Below, one piece after another: positions 33,453 to 41,962 of a stretch of 64,000 bases of DNA. The stretch lies in contig JADKGA010000004.1 in assembly GCA_016717165.1 (NCBI GenBank), positions 310,001-374,000 of the forward strand. Reading direction: 5' to 3'. The stretch's first letter is position 1, and every line of letters begins with the position of its first letter. Position numbers and translations under genes: made by a program. This DNA is from Candidatus Lutibacillus vidarii. Its GTDB lineage: Bacteria > Actinomycetota > Actinomycetes > Actinomycetales > Dermatophilaceae. The notes below the pieces were generated by a model that made no database searches, had not been told where the DNA came from, and worked only from the letters and a program-made list of their open reading frames with translations.

Positions 33453-33875
33453 ATGACGGACACACCGATCAGCAGTGGCAGCGGCACGGCTGGCGACCCG
33501 TGGCGGTTGCAGACACCGCCGCTGTCGTCGGACTACACGATGCACCGCGACGTGCGCGATGGCACCGATGTCATCGTGTGCACCGTCGGTAAGACCGTGC
33601 TGCTGTATGACGCCCGCGTCATCGAGGACTTGTCCGCCATGGTGCGCGAGCGGGGCGACTGGGTCGAGCTCGGGTCCGCCGACGAGCAGAAGCCGGCCAA
33701 GGAGGGGACGGTCGAGGCCTGGGGCCGTTCCGCGGACAACCCGATCGGCGGGTGGTACGGGCTGAAGAAGGGGCTTCGCGGTCGCGTCGGCATGTACCTC
33801 CCGCCCTTGTTGGAGCACTTGGGACTGGCCGAGGTCGAGCACAACCCCCGCAACAACCGGATGCGTGCCATCTGA
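33453..33875 (+). CDS. Conserved hypothetical protein, about 140 aa
   Basis: A 140-aa soluble protein with no signal or membrane segment: DPWRLQTPPLSSDYTMHRDV, then VIVCTVGKTVLLYDARVIED and NPIGGWYGLKKGLRGRVGMY to the C-terminus. It reads like a compact conserved domain of unknown function seen in actinobacteria. Divergent from mmsA; no obvious link to inositol breakdown. Confidence 0.65.
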   Translation: MTDTPISSGSGTAGDPWRLQTPPLSSDYTMHRDVRDGTDVIVCTVGKTVLLYDARVIEDLSAMVRERGDWVELGSADEQKPAKEGTVEAWGRSADNPIGGWYGLKKGLRGRVGMYLPPLLEHLGLAEVEHNPRNNRMRAI

Positions 33876-34048
33876 CCCCCTCCCGCTTCCTCCGCGCGCA
33901 CGCCGGTGGTCTGCCGTGAGCGCCGCCCCTGAGCTCCGCCCGCGAGCGCAGCCCGTGAACGCCGCCCGTGAACGCCGCCCGGGGGCGCTGACGAGGGGGA
34001 GAACGGAGAGGTAACGAAGGGAGGGGAGCGGAAGGATGAGGGGAGGCG

Positions 34049-34951
34049 TCAGGGGCGACTCCCATAGGGCAGCCGGGGATCGACGGGCTGACCGGCCCAG
34101 GTCCCCCGGACCCAGGCGTGGGCGGGGTCGTCGCAGATCAGCCAGGCCCGGGTCTGCCCAGGCCCGGCCATGACGTTGAGGTAGTACATGTCGTACCCCG
34201 CGGGTGCCATCGCCGGCCCATGCCAGCCGTGCGGGACCAGGACGACGTCGTCGGTGCGGACCTCTTCGAGGACGTCGATCGGGCGCTCAGCGGTTCCGTA
34301 CACCCGCTGGTACCCGAACGCCGGCCCGGCAGGCTGGGCAGAGCTGGATGCGGCTCCGGCGCCAGGCTCGACCCGCATCTGGAAGTAGTAGATCTCCTCG
34401 AGCGCAGTCTCGACGCCCTCGCGGTCCTCGTCGTGCTTGTGCGGAGGGTACGACGACCAGTTCCCCCCGGGGGTGATGACCTCGCAGGCGATGATCGAGT
34501 CCGCCTCGAGCGCCGCGGGCGTCCCGAAGTTCTGCACCTGGCGCGAGCACGAGCCGGCACCACGCAGCTCCACCGGGACCGACGCGGAGTCGACATACCG
34601 GACCGGGAAGCGCGACCTGGCCACGGCGAAAGGCAGGGCCACCCGCCCACCGGACACCGAGGTGACCGTGAACGAGCTGTCCCTGCCGACGTAGACCACG
34701 TCGGTCGGGCCGGAGAAGACATCGGGGCGGCCGGCGAGGTCATGGCGCGCACCCTCGACCTCGACGACGAACGAACCACCGGACAGCGGCAGGACGATCC
34801 ACTCGCACCCGCCGGTCTCGACCACGCGCGACTCCCCGGCCGCCAGCGTCGCGACCCGCAGCCCGGTCGACGCCCAGCCGGGGTCGCCCGGCGTGACGAC
34901 GACGTCGTACTCGGCGTTGCCGCTGCCGGCCGGACGGAACCACTGGTTCAT
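34049..34951 (-). CDS. iolB: 5-deoxy-glucuronate isomerase
   Basis: A 300-aa cupin-type isomerase of inositol catabolism, converting 5-deoxyglucuronate to 2-deoxy-5-keto-gluconate. Motifs: GGNWSSYPPHKHDEDREGVE and LEEIYYFQMR (metal-binding His/Glu), VLVPHGWHGPAMAPAGYDMY YLNVMAGP near the end. The start at 34951 overlaps the aldolase stop by 4 bp; a longer open frame upstream lacks similarity. Third gene of the iolC-aldolase-iolB operon. Confidence 0.93.
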   Translation of the reverse strand: MNQWFRPAGSGNAEYDVVVTPGDPGWASTGLRVATLAAGESRVVETGGCEWIVLPLSGGSFVVEVEGARHDLAGRPDVFSGPTDVVYVGRDSSFTVTSVSGGRVALPFAVARSRFPVRYVDSASVPVELRGAGSCSRQVQNFGTPAALEADSIIACEVITPGGNWSSYPPHKHDEDREGVETALEEIYYFQMRVEPGAGAASSSAQPAGPAFGYQRVYGTAERPIDVLEEVRTDDVVLVPHGWHGPAMAPAGYDMYYLNVMAGPGQTRAWLICDDPAHAWVRGTWAGQPVDPRLPYGSRP

Positions 34952-35880
34952 CGGGCACCTCCGTGCACCAGGTCGGCGGCGCGGTCGACCGCGCTCGCGA
35001 CATCGTCGTCTGCAGGGAACAGCAGCGCTCGGCCGACCACCAGCCCCGCCGCGGCGGAATGCTGCAGCGCCGCCCCCCAGGTCGCGAAGGTCGTCTCCGG
35101 GCTGTCGGTCGGGTCGCCGCCGAGGAGCAGGCAGGGCAGTGTCGTCGCGTCGAGGACCCGGTGCATCTGCGCCACGACGGGCAGCTTGAGCCAGGTGTGG
35201 GCGCTGGTCGCGCCGAGCCCCGAGGCGATCTGGACCGAGGTGATCACCGAGTCCGGGTCGAGCTGGTTGACGACTCGCCCGTCCGCGCCGCGGCGCGACA
35301 TGAACGGTTCGACCATCGCCATGAGCCCCCGCTGCGCGAGCTCGGTCACCGCACGCCCGCACGCCTCGAGGGTGTTCGCGGTGCCCGGATCGTCCAGTGC
35401 CACCCGGGCCAGCATCTTGCCCCCGTCCAGTCCCAGCCGGGCTAGGGTCGAGGCGGTGTATGCCGTGAACCGGTCGTCGAGCTCGAAAACCGCACCCTGC
35501 ACGCCGCCCCGGTTCATGGACCCAATAATCACGCGGTCATCCAGCAGGCCAGAGAGGAGCAGGTCCTCGAGGATGTCGGGGGTGCCGAGGACCCCGTCGA
35601 CGCCGGGCCGGGATATCGCCATGGCGAGGCGGTCGAGCAGGTCGACCCGGGAGCTCATAGCGCGAGGGTTGCCGCGTACGGACAGGGCGCCGCGCGCCGG
35701 GTGGTCCGCAGCGACGAGGAGGAGACGGCCGTCAGCAGGTCGCGTGGCGGAGCGGCGGGCCAGCCAGGCCCGCTCGATGGCGTCGGGGTCTCGGATCCGC
35801 CGGGCGGTGAGAGCAGCGGGGTCGATCGGGCCGGCGCCGAGCCGGCGGGTCATCCCGGCGGGTGTCCCGTCGGAGGTCAC
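34948..35880 (-). CDS. Cgl0159-type (beta/alpha)8 aldolase
   Basis: A 310-aa TIM-barrel protein resembling corynebacterial Cgl0159: RLLLVAADHPARGALSVRGN, GVLGTPDILEDLLLSG, IIGSMNRGGVQGAVFELDDR, MVEPFMSRRG and LPCLLLGGDP. The GTG at 35880 overlaps the iolC stop (GTGA). Placed between iolC and iolB, it is well placed to cleave 2-deoxy-5-keto-gluconate-6-phosphate, the IolJ step, for which no other candidate is seen; that assignment is inference. Confidence 0.8.
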   Translation of the reverse strand: MTSDGTPAGMTRRLGAGPIDPAALTARRIRDPDAIERAWLARRSATRPADGRLLLVAADHPARGALSVRGNPRAMSSRVDLLDRLAMAISRPGVDGVLGTPDILEDLLLSGLLDDRVIIGSMNRGGVQGAVFELDDRFTAYTASTLARLGLDGGKMLARVALDDPGTANTLEACGRAVTELAQRGLMAMVEPFMSRRGADGRVVNQLDPDSVITSVQIASGLGATSAHTWLKLPVVAQMHRVLDATTLPCLLLGGDPTDSPETTFATWGAALQHSAAAGLVVGRALLFPADDDVASAVDRAADLVHGGAR

Positions 35881-36833
35881 CGGCCCACCCGCGGGCCGAG
35901 CATGGCGCGGACCTGGGCCTCGTCCGGCATCGCGGTCGCGCACTCGCGGCGCGAGGCGACCAGGGCGCCCGCCGCGCTGGCGAAGCGGATCGTCTCATCG
36001 AGCGCCCACCCCATGAGCAGCCCGTGACACACCGCACCGCCGAAGGCGTCTCCAGCGCCGAGCCCGTTGACGACCTCGACGGGGACGGCCGGGACGTCGA
36101 CCTGCTCGTCCGCAGTCATCGCGAAGACGCCACGCGGCCCCTGTTTGACGATCGCCAGGCTGACGCCGCGGTCGAGCAGCGCCCGGCCGGCCCGCTGTGG
36201 GTCGGTCTCACCGACGGCGACCCGGCACTCCTGGAGGTTGCCGATCGCGACGGTGCTCGCCTCCAAGGCCGCTTCGGCAGCCCGCGTCGCGTCGTCCTCG
36301 GTGCGCCAGAACATCGGCCGGTAGTCCAGGTCGAGGATCGTGTGCTGCTGTCGACCGCGCAGCTGCCACGCCGTGGCGTGCGCGGTCCGGCTGGGCTCGG
36401 CGGACAACCCAGTGAGCGTCATCCAGAAGACCCGGCTCTCCGCCACCGTGACCGGGGGGATCTCCTCGGGGGAAACCCGCAGGTCAGGGGCCTGGGGGTA
36501 GCGGTAGAAGTAGAGCGGGAAGTGGTCCGGCGGGAAGATCTCGCAGAAGGTCACCGGCGTGGGCAGCGACGGGTCGGTCCCGACGAAGACCGGGTCGACA
36601 CCCAGGTCGCCGAGCGACCTGGTGACGAAGCGCCCGAACGGGTCGTCACCCACCCGGGAGATCAGGGCGGCGCTGTGGTGGTACTGAGCCGCGGCGACGG
36701 CGACATTGCCCGCGCTGCCCCCGAGGTACTTACCGAAGGTCTCGACGTCCTCGAGGCCGACCCCGGTCTGGAGGGGGTAGAGGTCGACGCCGACACGTCC
36801 GATGCTGACGACGTCGTAGCGGCGGGGGGTCAC
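35877..36833 (-). CDS. iolC: 5-dehydro-2-deoxygluconokinase (PfkB family)
   Basis: A 318-aa ribokinase-like kinase. N-terminal GRVGVDLYPLQTGVGLEDVE and FGKYLGGSAGNVAVAAA; C-terminal VNGLGAGDAFGGAVCHGLLM with the catalytic Asp. The GVDLYP and GKYLGGSAGN signatures are typical of IolC, which phosphorylates 2-deoxy-5-keto-gluconate. GTG start. First gene of the leftward operon, diverging from iolR with a palindromic site between. Confidence 0.92.
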   Translation of the reverse strand: MTPRRYDVVSIGRVGVDLYPLQTGVGLEDVETFGKYLGGSAGNVAVAAAQYHHSAALISRVGDDPFGRFVTRSLGDLGVDPVFVGTDPSLPTPVTFCEIFPPDHFPLYFYRYPQAPDLRVSPEEIPPVTVAESRVFWMTLTGLSAEPSRTAHATAWQLRGRQQHTILDLDYRPMFWRTEDDATRAAEAALEASTVAIGNLQECRVAVGETDPQRAGRALLDRGVSLAIVKQGPRGVFAMTADEQVDVPAVPVEVVNGLGAGDAFGGAVCHGLLMGWALDETIRFASAAGALVASRRECATAMPDEAQVRAMLGPRVGR

Positions 36834-36920
36834 GGGATCTCCACGGTATGGCGGGTCACGGCCGTCGGCGTGGCGGCCTCGAGTCCAGGGTCGCGCGCCG
36901 GCGACACCGCTGTCAACGTT

Positions 36921-36930
36921 TGTTATGACA
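36921..36930. promoter_or_regulatory. Putative IolR site between iolC and iolR
   Basis: TGTTATGACA (reverse TGTCATAACA), flanked by TT and TTTG. It fits the KGWCHTRACA motif recalled for Corynebacterium glutamicum IolR. Placed to control both divergent genes. Confidence 0.6.
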
Positions 36931-36976
36931 TTTGAAAGTGCTGGACAGGATGACGCGCTGACATATCCTCGTCCAT

Positions 36977-37714
36977 GTGAAGGCGATCCCGGTCATCATC
37001 GACCGCAGCAGCCCGGTGCCGCTCTACCACCAGCTGTCCGAGCAGCTCACCGCGGCCATCGCGGACGGCACGCTCAAGCCCGGCGACCCGTTCGAGAACG
37101 AGCTCGCCCTGGCCGAGCGCCTCGACCTCTCGCGGCCCACCGTGCGCCGGGCCATCGCCGAGCTGGTCACCCGGGGCCTGCTGGTCCGCCGACGTGGGGT
37201 GGGCACCGTCGTCGCCAGCGAGGTCATCCACCGTCGGGACGAGCTGACCAGCCTCTACGACGACATGCAGCGCCGGGGCCAGAAGCCGCGCACCGAGGTC
37301 ATCGCCTTCGACACTGCCCTGGTCAACCCCACCGCCGCCGCCGCGCTCGGCCTGCCGCTGGACTGCGACCTGGTCTACCTCGAACGCCTTCGGTATGCCG
37401 GCACGGTCCCGACGGCGATCATGTGCAACTGGCTGCCGCCGCAGTTCGCCGACCTCACTGCTGCCATTCTCAAGGACTCCAGCCTCTACGCCTGGCTGCG
37501 CGCTCGCGGCGTGCGGCCGGTCGTCGCGCACCAGACGATCGGGGCGAGGCGGCCGTCGACCACGGAGCGCCGGCTGCTCAACCTCGCTGCGGGAGACCCG
37601 CTGCTGACGATGACCCGCCGGGCGTATGACGCCGCGGGCAAGGCCGTCGAGTACGGCGACCACTGCTACCGCTTCGACCAGTACGCCTTCGACGTCACCG
37701 TCCACGAGCGCTGA
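36977..37714 (+). CDS. iolR: GntR family regulator, probable IolR
   Basis: A 245-aa GntR/HutC-type regulator: a winged HTH at 10-75 (YHQLSEQLTAAIADGTLKPG, then LAERLDLSRPTVRRAIAELV) and a UTRA effector domain (SLYDDMQRRGQKPRTEVIAF, VYLERLRYAG). Central position in the inositol cluster and the repeated operator upstream of most units make it the likely pathway repressor. GTG start at 36977. The effector is probably a phosphorylated or keto intermediate, by analogy. Confidence 0.85.
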   Translation: MKAIPVIIDRSSPVPLYHQLSEQLTAAIADGTLKPGDPFENELALAERLDLSRPTVRRAIAELVTRGLLVRRRGVGTVVASEVIHRRDELTSLYDDMQRRGQKPRTEVIAFDTALVNPTAAAALGLPLDCDLVYLERLRYAGTVPTAIMCNWLPPQFADLTAAILKDSSLYAWLRARGVRPVVAHQTIGARRPSTTERRLLNLAAGDPLLTMTRRAYDAAGKAVEYGDHCYRFDQYAFDVTVHER

Positions 37715-37831
37715 CCGGCAGCGCCCATCCACCGGCGGTCTGCCGTTCTCGAGGTGGGCCGCTCCGACCTCCCCCGCCCACCGAGCCCGCCGACCCTGGC
37801 GCTGGGCGTCATACTCATGCAGGATTGAAGT

Positions 37832-37853
37832 TCCTAATGTCGTGACATTAGGA
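37832..37853. promoter_or_regulatory. Perfect IolR-type palindrome before iolD operon
   Basis: Arms TCCTAATGTC and GACATTAGGA separated by GT, a perfect 10-2-10 palindrome, 54 bp before the transaldolase start. The longest and most symmetrical of the sites. Confidence 0.7.
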
Positions 37854-37906
37854 TCATCAGAGATCACGGCATTCGCTGCGCACACCAGCCGAGCAGAAGG
37901 ACTCCC

Positions 37907-38974
37907 ATGACCGCCCCCACCCCCCTGGAGCAGATGACCGCCTCCGCCCCAGCGGTGCTCTGGAACGACTCGGCCGACCCCCGTGAGCTGGGCCAGTCGA
38001 TCGCGTGGGGCGCCGTCGGCGCGACATGCAACCCCGTCATCGCCGTCACCTGCGTCAAGGCCGACCTGCCGCGCTGGCAGGGGCGGATGCGCGAGATCGC
38101 CGCGACCCGACCGACGGCAACCGAGTCGCAGATCGGCTGGCAGGTCGTCGAGGAGGTCTCGCTCGAGGCCGCCCGGATGCTCGAGCCCGCGTTCGCGCGG
38201 CACCAGGGCCGCAACGGGCGGCTGTCCATGCAGACCGACCCACGGCTGCACCGCGACGCCACGGCGCTCGCGGACCAGGCGGTCTACTTCTCCGGCCTGG
38301 CCAAGAACATCATCGTCAAGATCCCCGCGACCGCGACCGGCCTGCGGGCCATCGAGGACGCCACCGCCCGTGGGGTCAGCGTCAATGTCACGGTGTCCTT
38401 CTCCGTCCCACAGGCCGTGGCGACCGCCGAGGCCATCGAACGAGGGCTCGCCGCGAGGGAGAGGGCCGGCGAGGACACCTCCCATATGGGTCCGGTCGTG
38501 ACGATCATGGTCGGCCGGCTCGACGACTGGATGCGTGACGTCGTTGCCCGCGACGGCGTCGACATCGACCCGGCATACCTTCAATGGGCTGGAGTGGCGG
38601 CCTTCAAGCGAGCGTACGAGATCTTCGTCGAGCGCGGGTTCCGCGCCCGACTGCTGTCCGCGGCCTTCCGCACGACCCTGCACTGGAGCGAGTTCGTCGG
38701 CGGTGATGTCGTCATCTCGCCGCCCTTCGGCTGGCAGGAGAAGATCCAGGCGTCCGGTGTCGCGGCGACGCCGCGGATGCACCTGCCGGTCGACGCGGAC
38801 ATCCTCGCGGCGCTGCAGCGGATCCCCGACTTCCAGCACGCCTACGAGCCGGACGGTATGACGCCGGCCGACTTCGACACCTTCGGCGCCACGCGCAAGA
38901 CGCTGCGGCAGTTCCTCGGCGCGGACGAGGAGCTCGACCACCTCGTCCGCGACATCCTCGTCCCGGCCCCCTGA
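37907..38974 (+). CDS. Transaldolase family protein
   Basis: A 355-aa TIM-barrel enzyme. GAVGATCNPVIAVTCVKADL (the SNP-like TCNP site), NGRLSMQTDPRL, NIIVKIPATATGLRAIEDAT with the Schiff-base Lys, and VNVTVSFSVPQAVA match transaldolases. Sitting between iolR and iolD under the palindromic site, it probably serves a sugar-phosphate or aldol step linked to inositol use; its exact substrate is unknown. Followed 20 bp later by iolD with AAGGAG. Confidence 0.85.
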   Translation: MTAPTPLEQMTASAPAVLWNDSADPRELGQSIAWGAVGATCNPVIAVTCVKADLPRWQGRMREIAATRPTATESQIGWQVVEEVSLEAARMLEPAFARHQGRNGRLSMQTDPRLHRDATALADQAVYFSGLAKNIIVKIPATATGLRAIEDATARGVSVNVTVSFSVPQAVATAEAIERGLAARERAGEDTSHMGPVVTIMVGRLDDWMRDVVARDGVDIDPAYLQWAGVAAFKRAYEIFVERGFRARLLSAAFRTTLHWSEFVGGDVVISPPFGWQEKIQASGVAATPRMHLPVDADILAALQRIPDFQHAYEPDGMTPADFDTFGATRKTLRQFLGADEELDHLVRDILVPAP

Positions 38975-38994
38975 CCTCGAAGGAGATCACCGCC

Positions 38995-40908
38995 ATGAGC
39001 GAGACGATCCGGCTCACCGTGGGGCAGGCCGTCGTGCGATTCCTCGGCCAGCAGTACGTCGAACGCGACGGCGAGCGGCACCGCCTCGTCACCGGGATCT
39101 TCGGCATCTTCGGCCACGGCAATGTCTGTGGCGTCGGACAGGCCCTGCTCCAGGACCAGGTCGCCTTCGAGGAGTCAGGGGCGGACGACCCGCTCACGGC
39201 AGGCCACCTGCCCTACTACCTCATCCGCAACGAGCAGTCCGGCGTCCACGCGGCGACCGCCTTCGCCCGGGCGAAGAACCGGCTCCAGGTCATGGCCGTG
39301 ACGACCTCGATCGGCCCCGGCGCGACGAACATGGTCACCGGCGCGGCCTTGGCGACGACGAACCGCATCCCGGTGCTGCTCCTGCCCAGCGACCAGTTCG
39401 CGAACCGCTTCCCTGACCCGGTCCTCCAGCAGCTCGAGTCCCCGCAGACCCTCGACACCGCGGTCACCGACTGCTTCCGGCCGGTTTCTCGGTTCTTTGA
39501 CCGAATCAACCGCCCAGAACAGCTCATCCCCTCGCTGCTCAACGCCATGCGCGTGCTCACCGACCCCTCGGACACCGGGGCGGTCACCGTGGCGCTGCCC
39601 CAGGACGTCCAGGCCGAGGCGTACGACTGGCCGCTCGCCTTCTTCGCCGAACGGACGTGGTATGTCGCCCGCCCCGTCCCGGAGCCCGCCGCTCTGGCCC
39701 GCGCCCTCGACGTCATCCGGTCGGCCCGACGCCCGCTGGTCGTTGCCGGCGGAGGCGTCGTCTACTCCGGCGCCAGCGAGAACCTGCGGGCCTTCGCCAC
39801 CGCCACGGGTATTCCGGTTGCGGATACGCATGCGGGCAAGGGGGCGATCAGCTGGGACCACCCGAGCGCCGTCGGAGGCCTCGGGTCGACCGGGTCCGCT
39901 GCCGCCAACGCGCTGGCCCGGGAGGCGGACGTCGTCATCGGGATCGGCACGCGGTACAGCGACTTCACCACCGCCTCGCACACCGTCTTCGCCCGTGACG
40001 GAGTGCGCTTCGTCAATGTCAACACCCTCGGCTTCGACGCCGCCAAGCACGCAGCGACCATGCTCGTCGCCGACGCCCGCGAGGCTTTGCGCGCCCTCAC
40101 GCAGGCCCTCGCGGGCTGGGAGGTGGCACCGGCATACCGGCAGGAGGCGATCGACCTCGACCGGGCGTGGCAGGCCGAGGTGGACCAGTGCTACCACCGC
40201 GGCCATGGGCCCCTGCCCGCGCAGACCGAGGTCTTCGGGGCGCTCAACGAGCTCATGGGCCCGCAGGACGTCGTCATCAACGCGGCCGGGTCGATGCCCG
40301 GTGACCTGCAGTGTCTGTGGCGCGCGGCGACGCCGGAGCAGTACCACGTCGAGTATGCGTACTCGTGTATGGGATATGAGATCCCGGCGGCGCTCGGGGT
40401 CCGGCTGGCGCTCGGTGACGCGCACGAGGTCGTGACGATCGTCGGGGACGGGTCGTACCAGATGCTCCCGATGGAGATCGCGACGATCGTCTCCGAAGGG
40501 CTCAAGGTCATCATCGTGCTGCTCGACAACGGCGGCTTCGCGTCGATCGGCGCGCTGTCGCAGTCCCGCGGCTCGCAGCGCTTCGGGACGTCATACCGGA
40601 TGCGCAGCCACGCCGGGGGGCGACTGGACGGTGCGGAGGTGCCCTTCGACCTCGCCGCGAATGCGGCGTCCTGGGGAGCAGATGTGCTGCGGTGCACCGG
40701 GATCGAGCAGTTCCGGGCGAACTACGCCCGCGCGGTGGCCTCGGACCGGACGACCGTCCTCTACATCGCGACCGACCTCGTCGGGCCCAACCCGCCGGGG
40801 ACGGCGTGGTGGGACGTCCCGGTCGCGCAGGTCAGCGAGCTCGCGTCGACGCAGCAGGCCTATGCCGAGCATGTCGAGGCGAAGGAGGCTCAGCGGTACT
40901 ACCTCTGA
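38995..40908 (+). CDS. iolD: Trihydroxycyclohexane-1,2-dione hydrolase
   Basis: A 637-aa thiamine-diphosphate enzyme that opens the inositol ring. The N-terminus has LTVGQAVVRFLGQQYVERDG and FGIFGHGNVCGVGQAL, specific to IolD; the middle has the NAD-like fold VVAGGGVVYSGASEN; the C-terminus has the ThDP motif GDGSYQMLPMEIATIVSEGL with LLDNGGFASIG. Length is usual. Second gene of the transaldolase-iolD operon. Confidence 0.95.
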   Translation: MSETIRLTVGQAVVRFLGQQYVERDGERHRLVTGIFGIFGHGNVCGVGQALLQDQVAFEESGADDPLTAGHLPYYLIRNEQSGVHAATAFARAKNRLQVMAVTTSIGPGATNMVTGAALATTNRIPVLLLPSDQFANRFPDPVLQQLESPQTLDTAVTDCFRPVSRFFDRINRPEQLIPSLLNAMRVLTDPSDTGAVTVALPQDVQAEAYDWPLAFFAERTWYVARPVPEPAALARALDVIRSARRPLVVAGGGVVYSGASENLRAFATATGIPVADTHAGKGAISWDHPSAVGGLGSTGSAAANALAREADVVIGIGTRYSDFTTASHTVFARDGVRFVNVNTLGFDAAKHAATMLVADAREALRALTQALAGWEVAPAYRQEAIDLDRAWQAEVDQCYHRGHGPLPAQTEVFGALNELMGPQDVVINAAGSMPGDLQCLWRAATPEQYHVEYAYSCMGYEIPAALGVRLALGDAHEVVTIVGDGSYQMLPMEIATIVSEGLKVIIVLLDNGGFASIGALSQSRGSQRFGTSYRMRSHAGGRLDGAEVPFDLAANAASWGADVLRCTGIEQFRANYARAVASDRTTVLYIATDLVGPNPPGTAWWDVPVAQVSELASTQQAYAEHVEAKEAQRYYL

Positions 40909-40985
40909 CCCGGTCGTCCTCCTGATCCGCTCGTCCCGCTGACCGGGTCCTCCCCCCGGCGTGGTTCTGTGGCCGGCGTCGCCGC

Positions 40986-41798
40986 TCAGACGGTGAAGGC
41001 CGCGCGGAAGCTCTCCACCGCCGCGGTCGGGTCACCGGACGCCCAGCCCTCGAGGCCGATCGTTCCGGTGTACCCCATCTCTGCCAGCGCCCGCGCCACG
41101 GCCGGGTAGTTGATCTCGCCGGTGCCCGGCTCGCAACGGCCGGGGACGTCGGCCACCTGGATCTCGCCGACCCACGGCAGGGCTGAGCGACAGAGCTCGA
41201 TGAGGTTCCCCTCACCGATCTGAGCGTGGTAGAGGTCGAGCATCAGCCGCAGATGGGGGTGGTCGACCGCGGAGACCAGCGCCAGGCAGTCGGCGGCTCT
41301 GGCGAACGGCACTCCAGGGTGGTCGACGGCGCGGTTGAGGTTCTCCAGGACGAAGACCACGTCATGCCGCTCGCCCAGCTCGGCGACCCGGGCGAGGGTG
41401 TCCCGCGCGGCCAGCCACATCGGTCCGGTCACCTCCTCGACAGGCACCACAGCCTGGCCGGTGCCGTCCAGTCCGGTGCCGTGCAGGTTCAGGCGCGGTA
41501 TGCCGAGCCGCTTCGCCACCGGGATGGACTGTTCGGCGGTGGCGAGGAGCTCCTCGGCAGCGGCCGGGTCGACGAGCCCACCGCGGATGTAGCCGGTCAT
41601 CGAGGAGAAGACCGCCCCCTCGTCTCGCGTGGCCACCAGGGCGTCGATGTCGTGCGTGGTCCAGTCCCAGATCTCGACCTGGACGTCGAGGGCAGTGAGC
41701 CGTCGGACTCGCTCCGTGGGCGGCAGGTCGCGGAAGACCATCTCGGAGCTGACCGCCAGGGTGAAGGGGCCGTGCTGCCCGCGCGTCGACATGGTCAT
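40986..41798 (-). CDS. Sugar phosphate isomerase/epimerase (TIM barrel)
   Basis: A 270-aa xylose-isomerase-like barrel resembling hydroxypyruvate isomerase or IolH/IolI proteins: FVLENLNRAVDHPGVPF, LRLMLDLYHAQIGEGNLIEL and EIQVADVPGRCEPGTGEINY hold the expected metal ligands Glu, Asp, His and the GTGEINY loop of Hyi-type enzymes. Start: ATG at 41798 or the near one at 41792. A palindromic operator lies directly before it. Its substrate within inositol use is not clear. Confidence 0.8.
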   Translation of the reverse strand: MTMSTRGQHGPFTLAVSSEMVFRDLPPTERVRRLTALDVQVEIWDWTTHDIDALVATRDEGAVFSSMTGYIRGGLVDPAAAEELLATAEQSIPVAKRLGIPRLNLHGTGLDGTGQAVVPVEEVTGPMWLAARDTLARVAELGERHDVVFVLENLNRAVDHPGVPFARAADCLALVSAVDHPHLRLMLDLYHAQIGEGNLIELCRSALPWVGEIQVADVPGRCEPGTGEINYPAVARALAEMGYTGTIGLEGWASGDPTAAVESFRAAFTV

Positions 41799-41806
41799 AA
41801 GTCTAG

Positions 41807-41820
41807 TTGTCCTAACATTT
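41807..41820. promoter_or_regulatory. IolR site before the isomerase gene
   Basis: TTGTCCTAACATTT, core TGTCCTAACA, an exact match to KGWCHTRACA, only 9 bp before the ATG at 41798, so it overlaps the promoter or leader. Confidence 0.65.
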
Positions 41821-41882
41821 GAGTGGAAGGTGGTCAGTGCACCCGGTCGCCATCGCACGGACACAGGCGGGTGCCGTCCGGC

Positions 41883-41962
41883 GCTGGTTCAGGAGCGAAC
41901 CGGCGCCGGCCCGGAGCGAAACCGGGGCTGGTTCAGGAGCGATCCGGCGCCGGCCCCGAGGT
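41883..41962. repeat. Tandem repeat at LacI gene 3' end
   Basis: GCTGGTTCAGGAGCGAACCG and GCTGGTTCAGGAGCGATCCG, followed by GCGCCGGCCC in both, are 44 bp apart. The second copy includes the stop codon and final codons of the LacI gene. Confidence 0.6.

Noticed and set aside
41821..41932. Small open frames after the LacI gene
   Set aside because: They consist of the tandem repeat GGTTCAGGAGCG and lack coding character.
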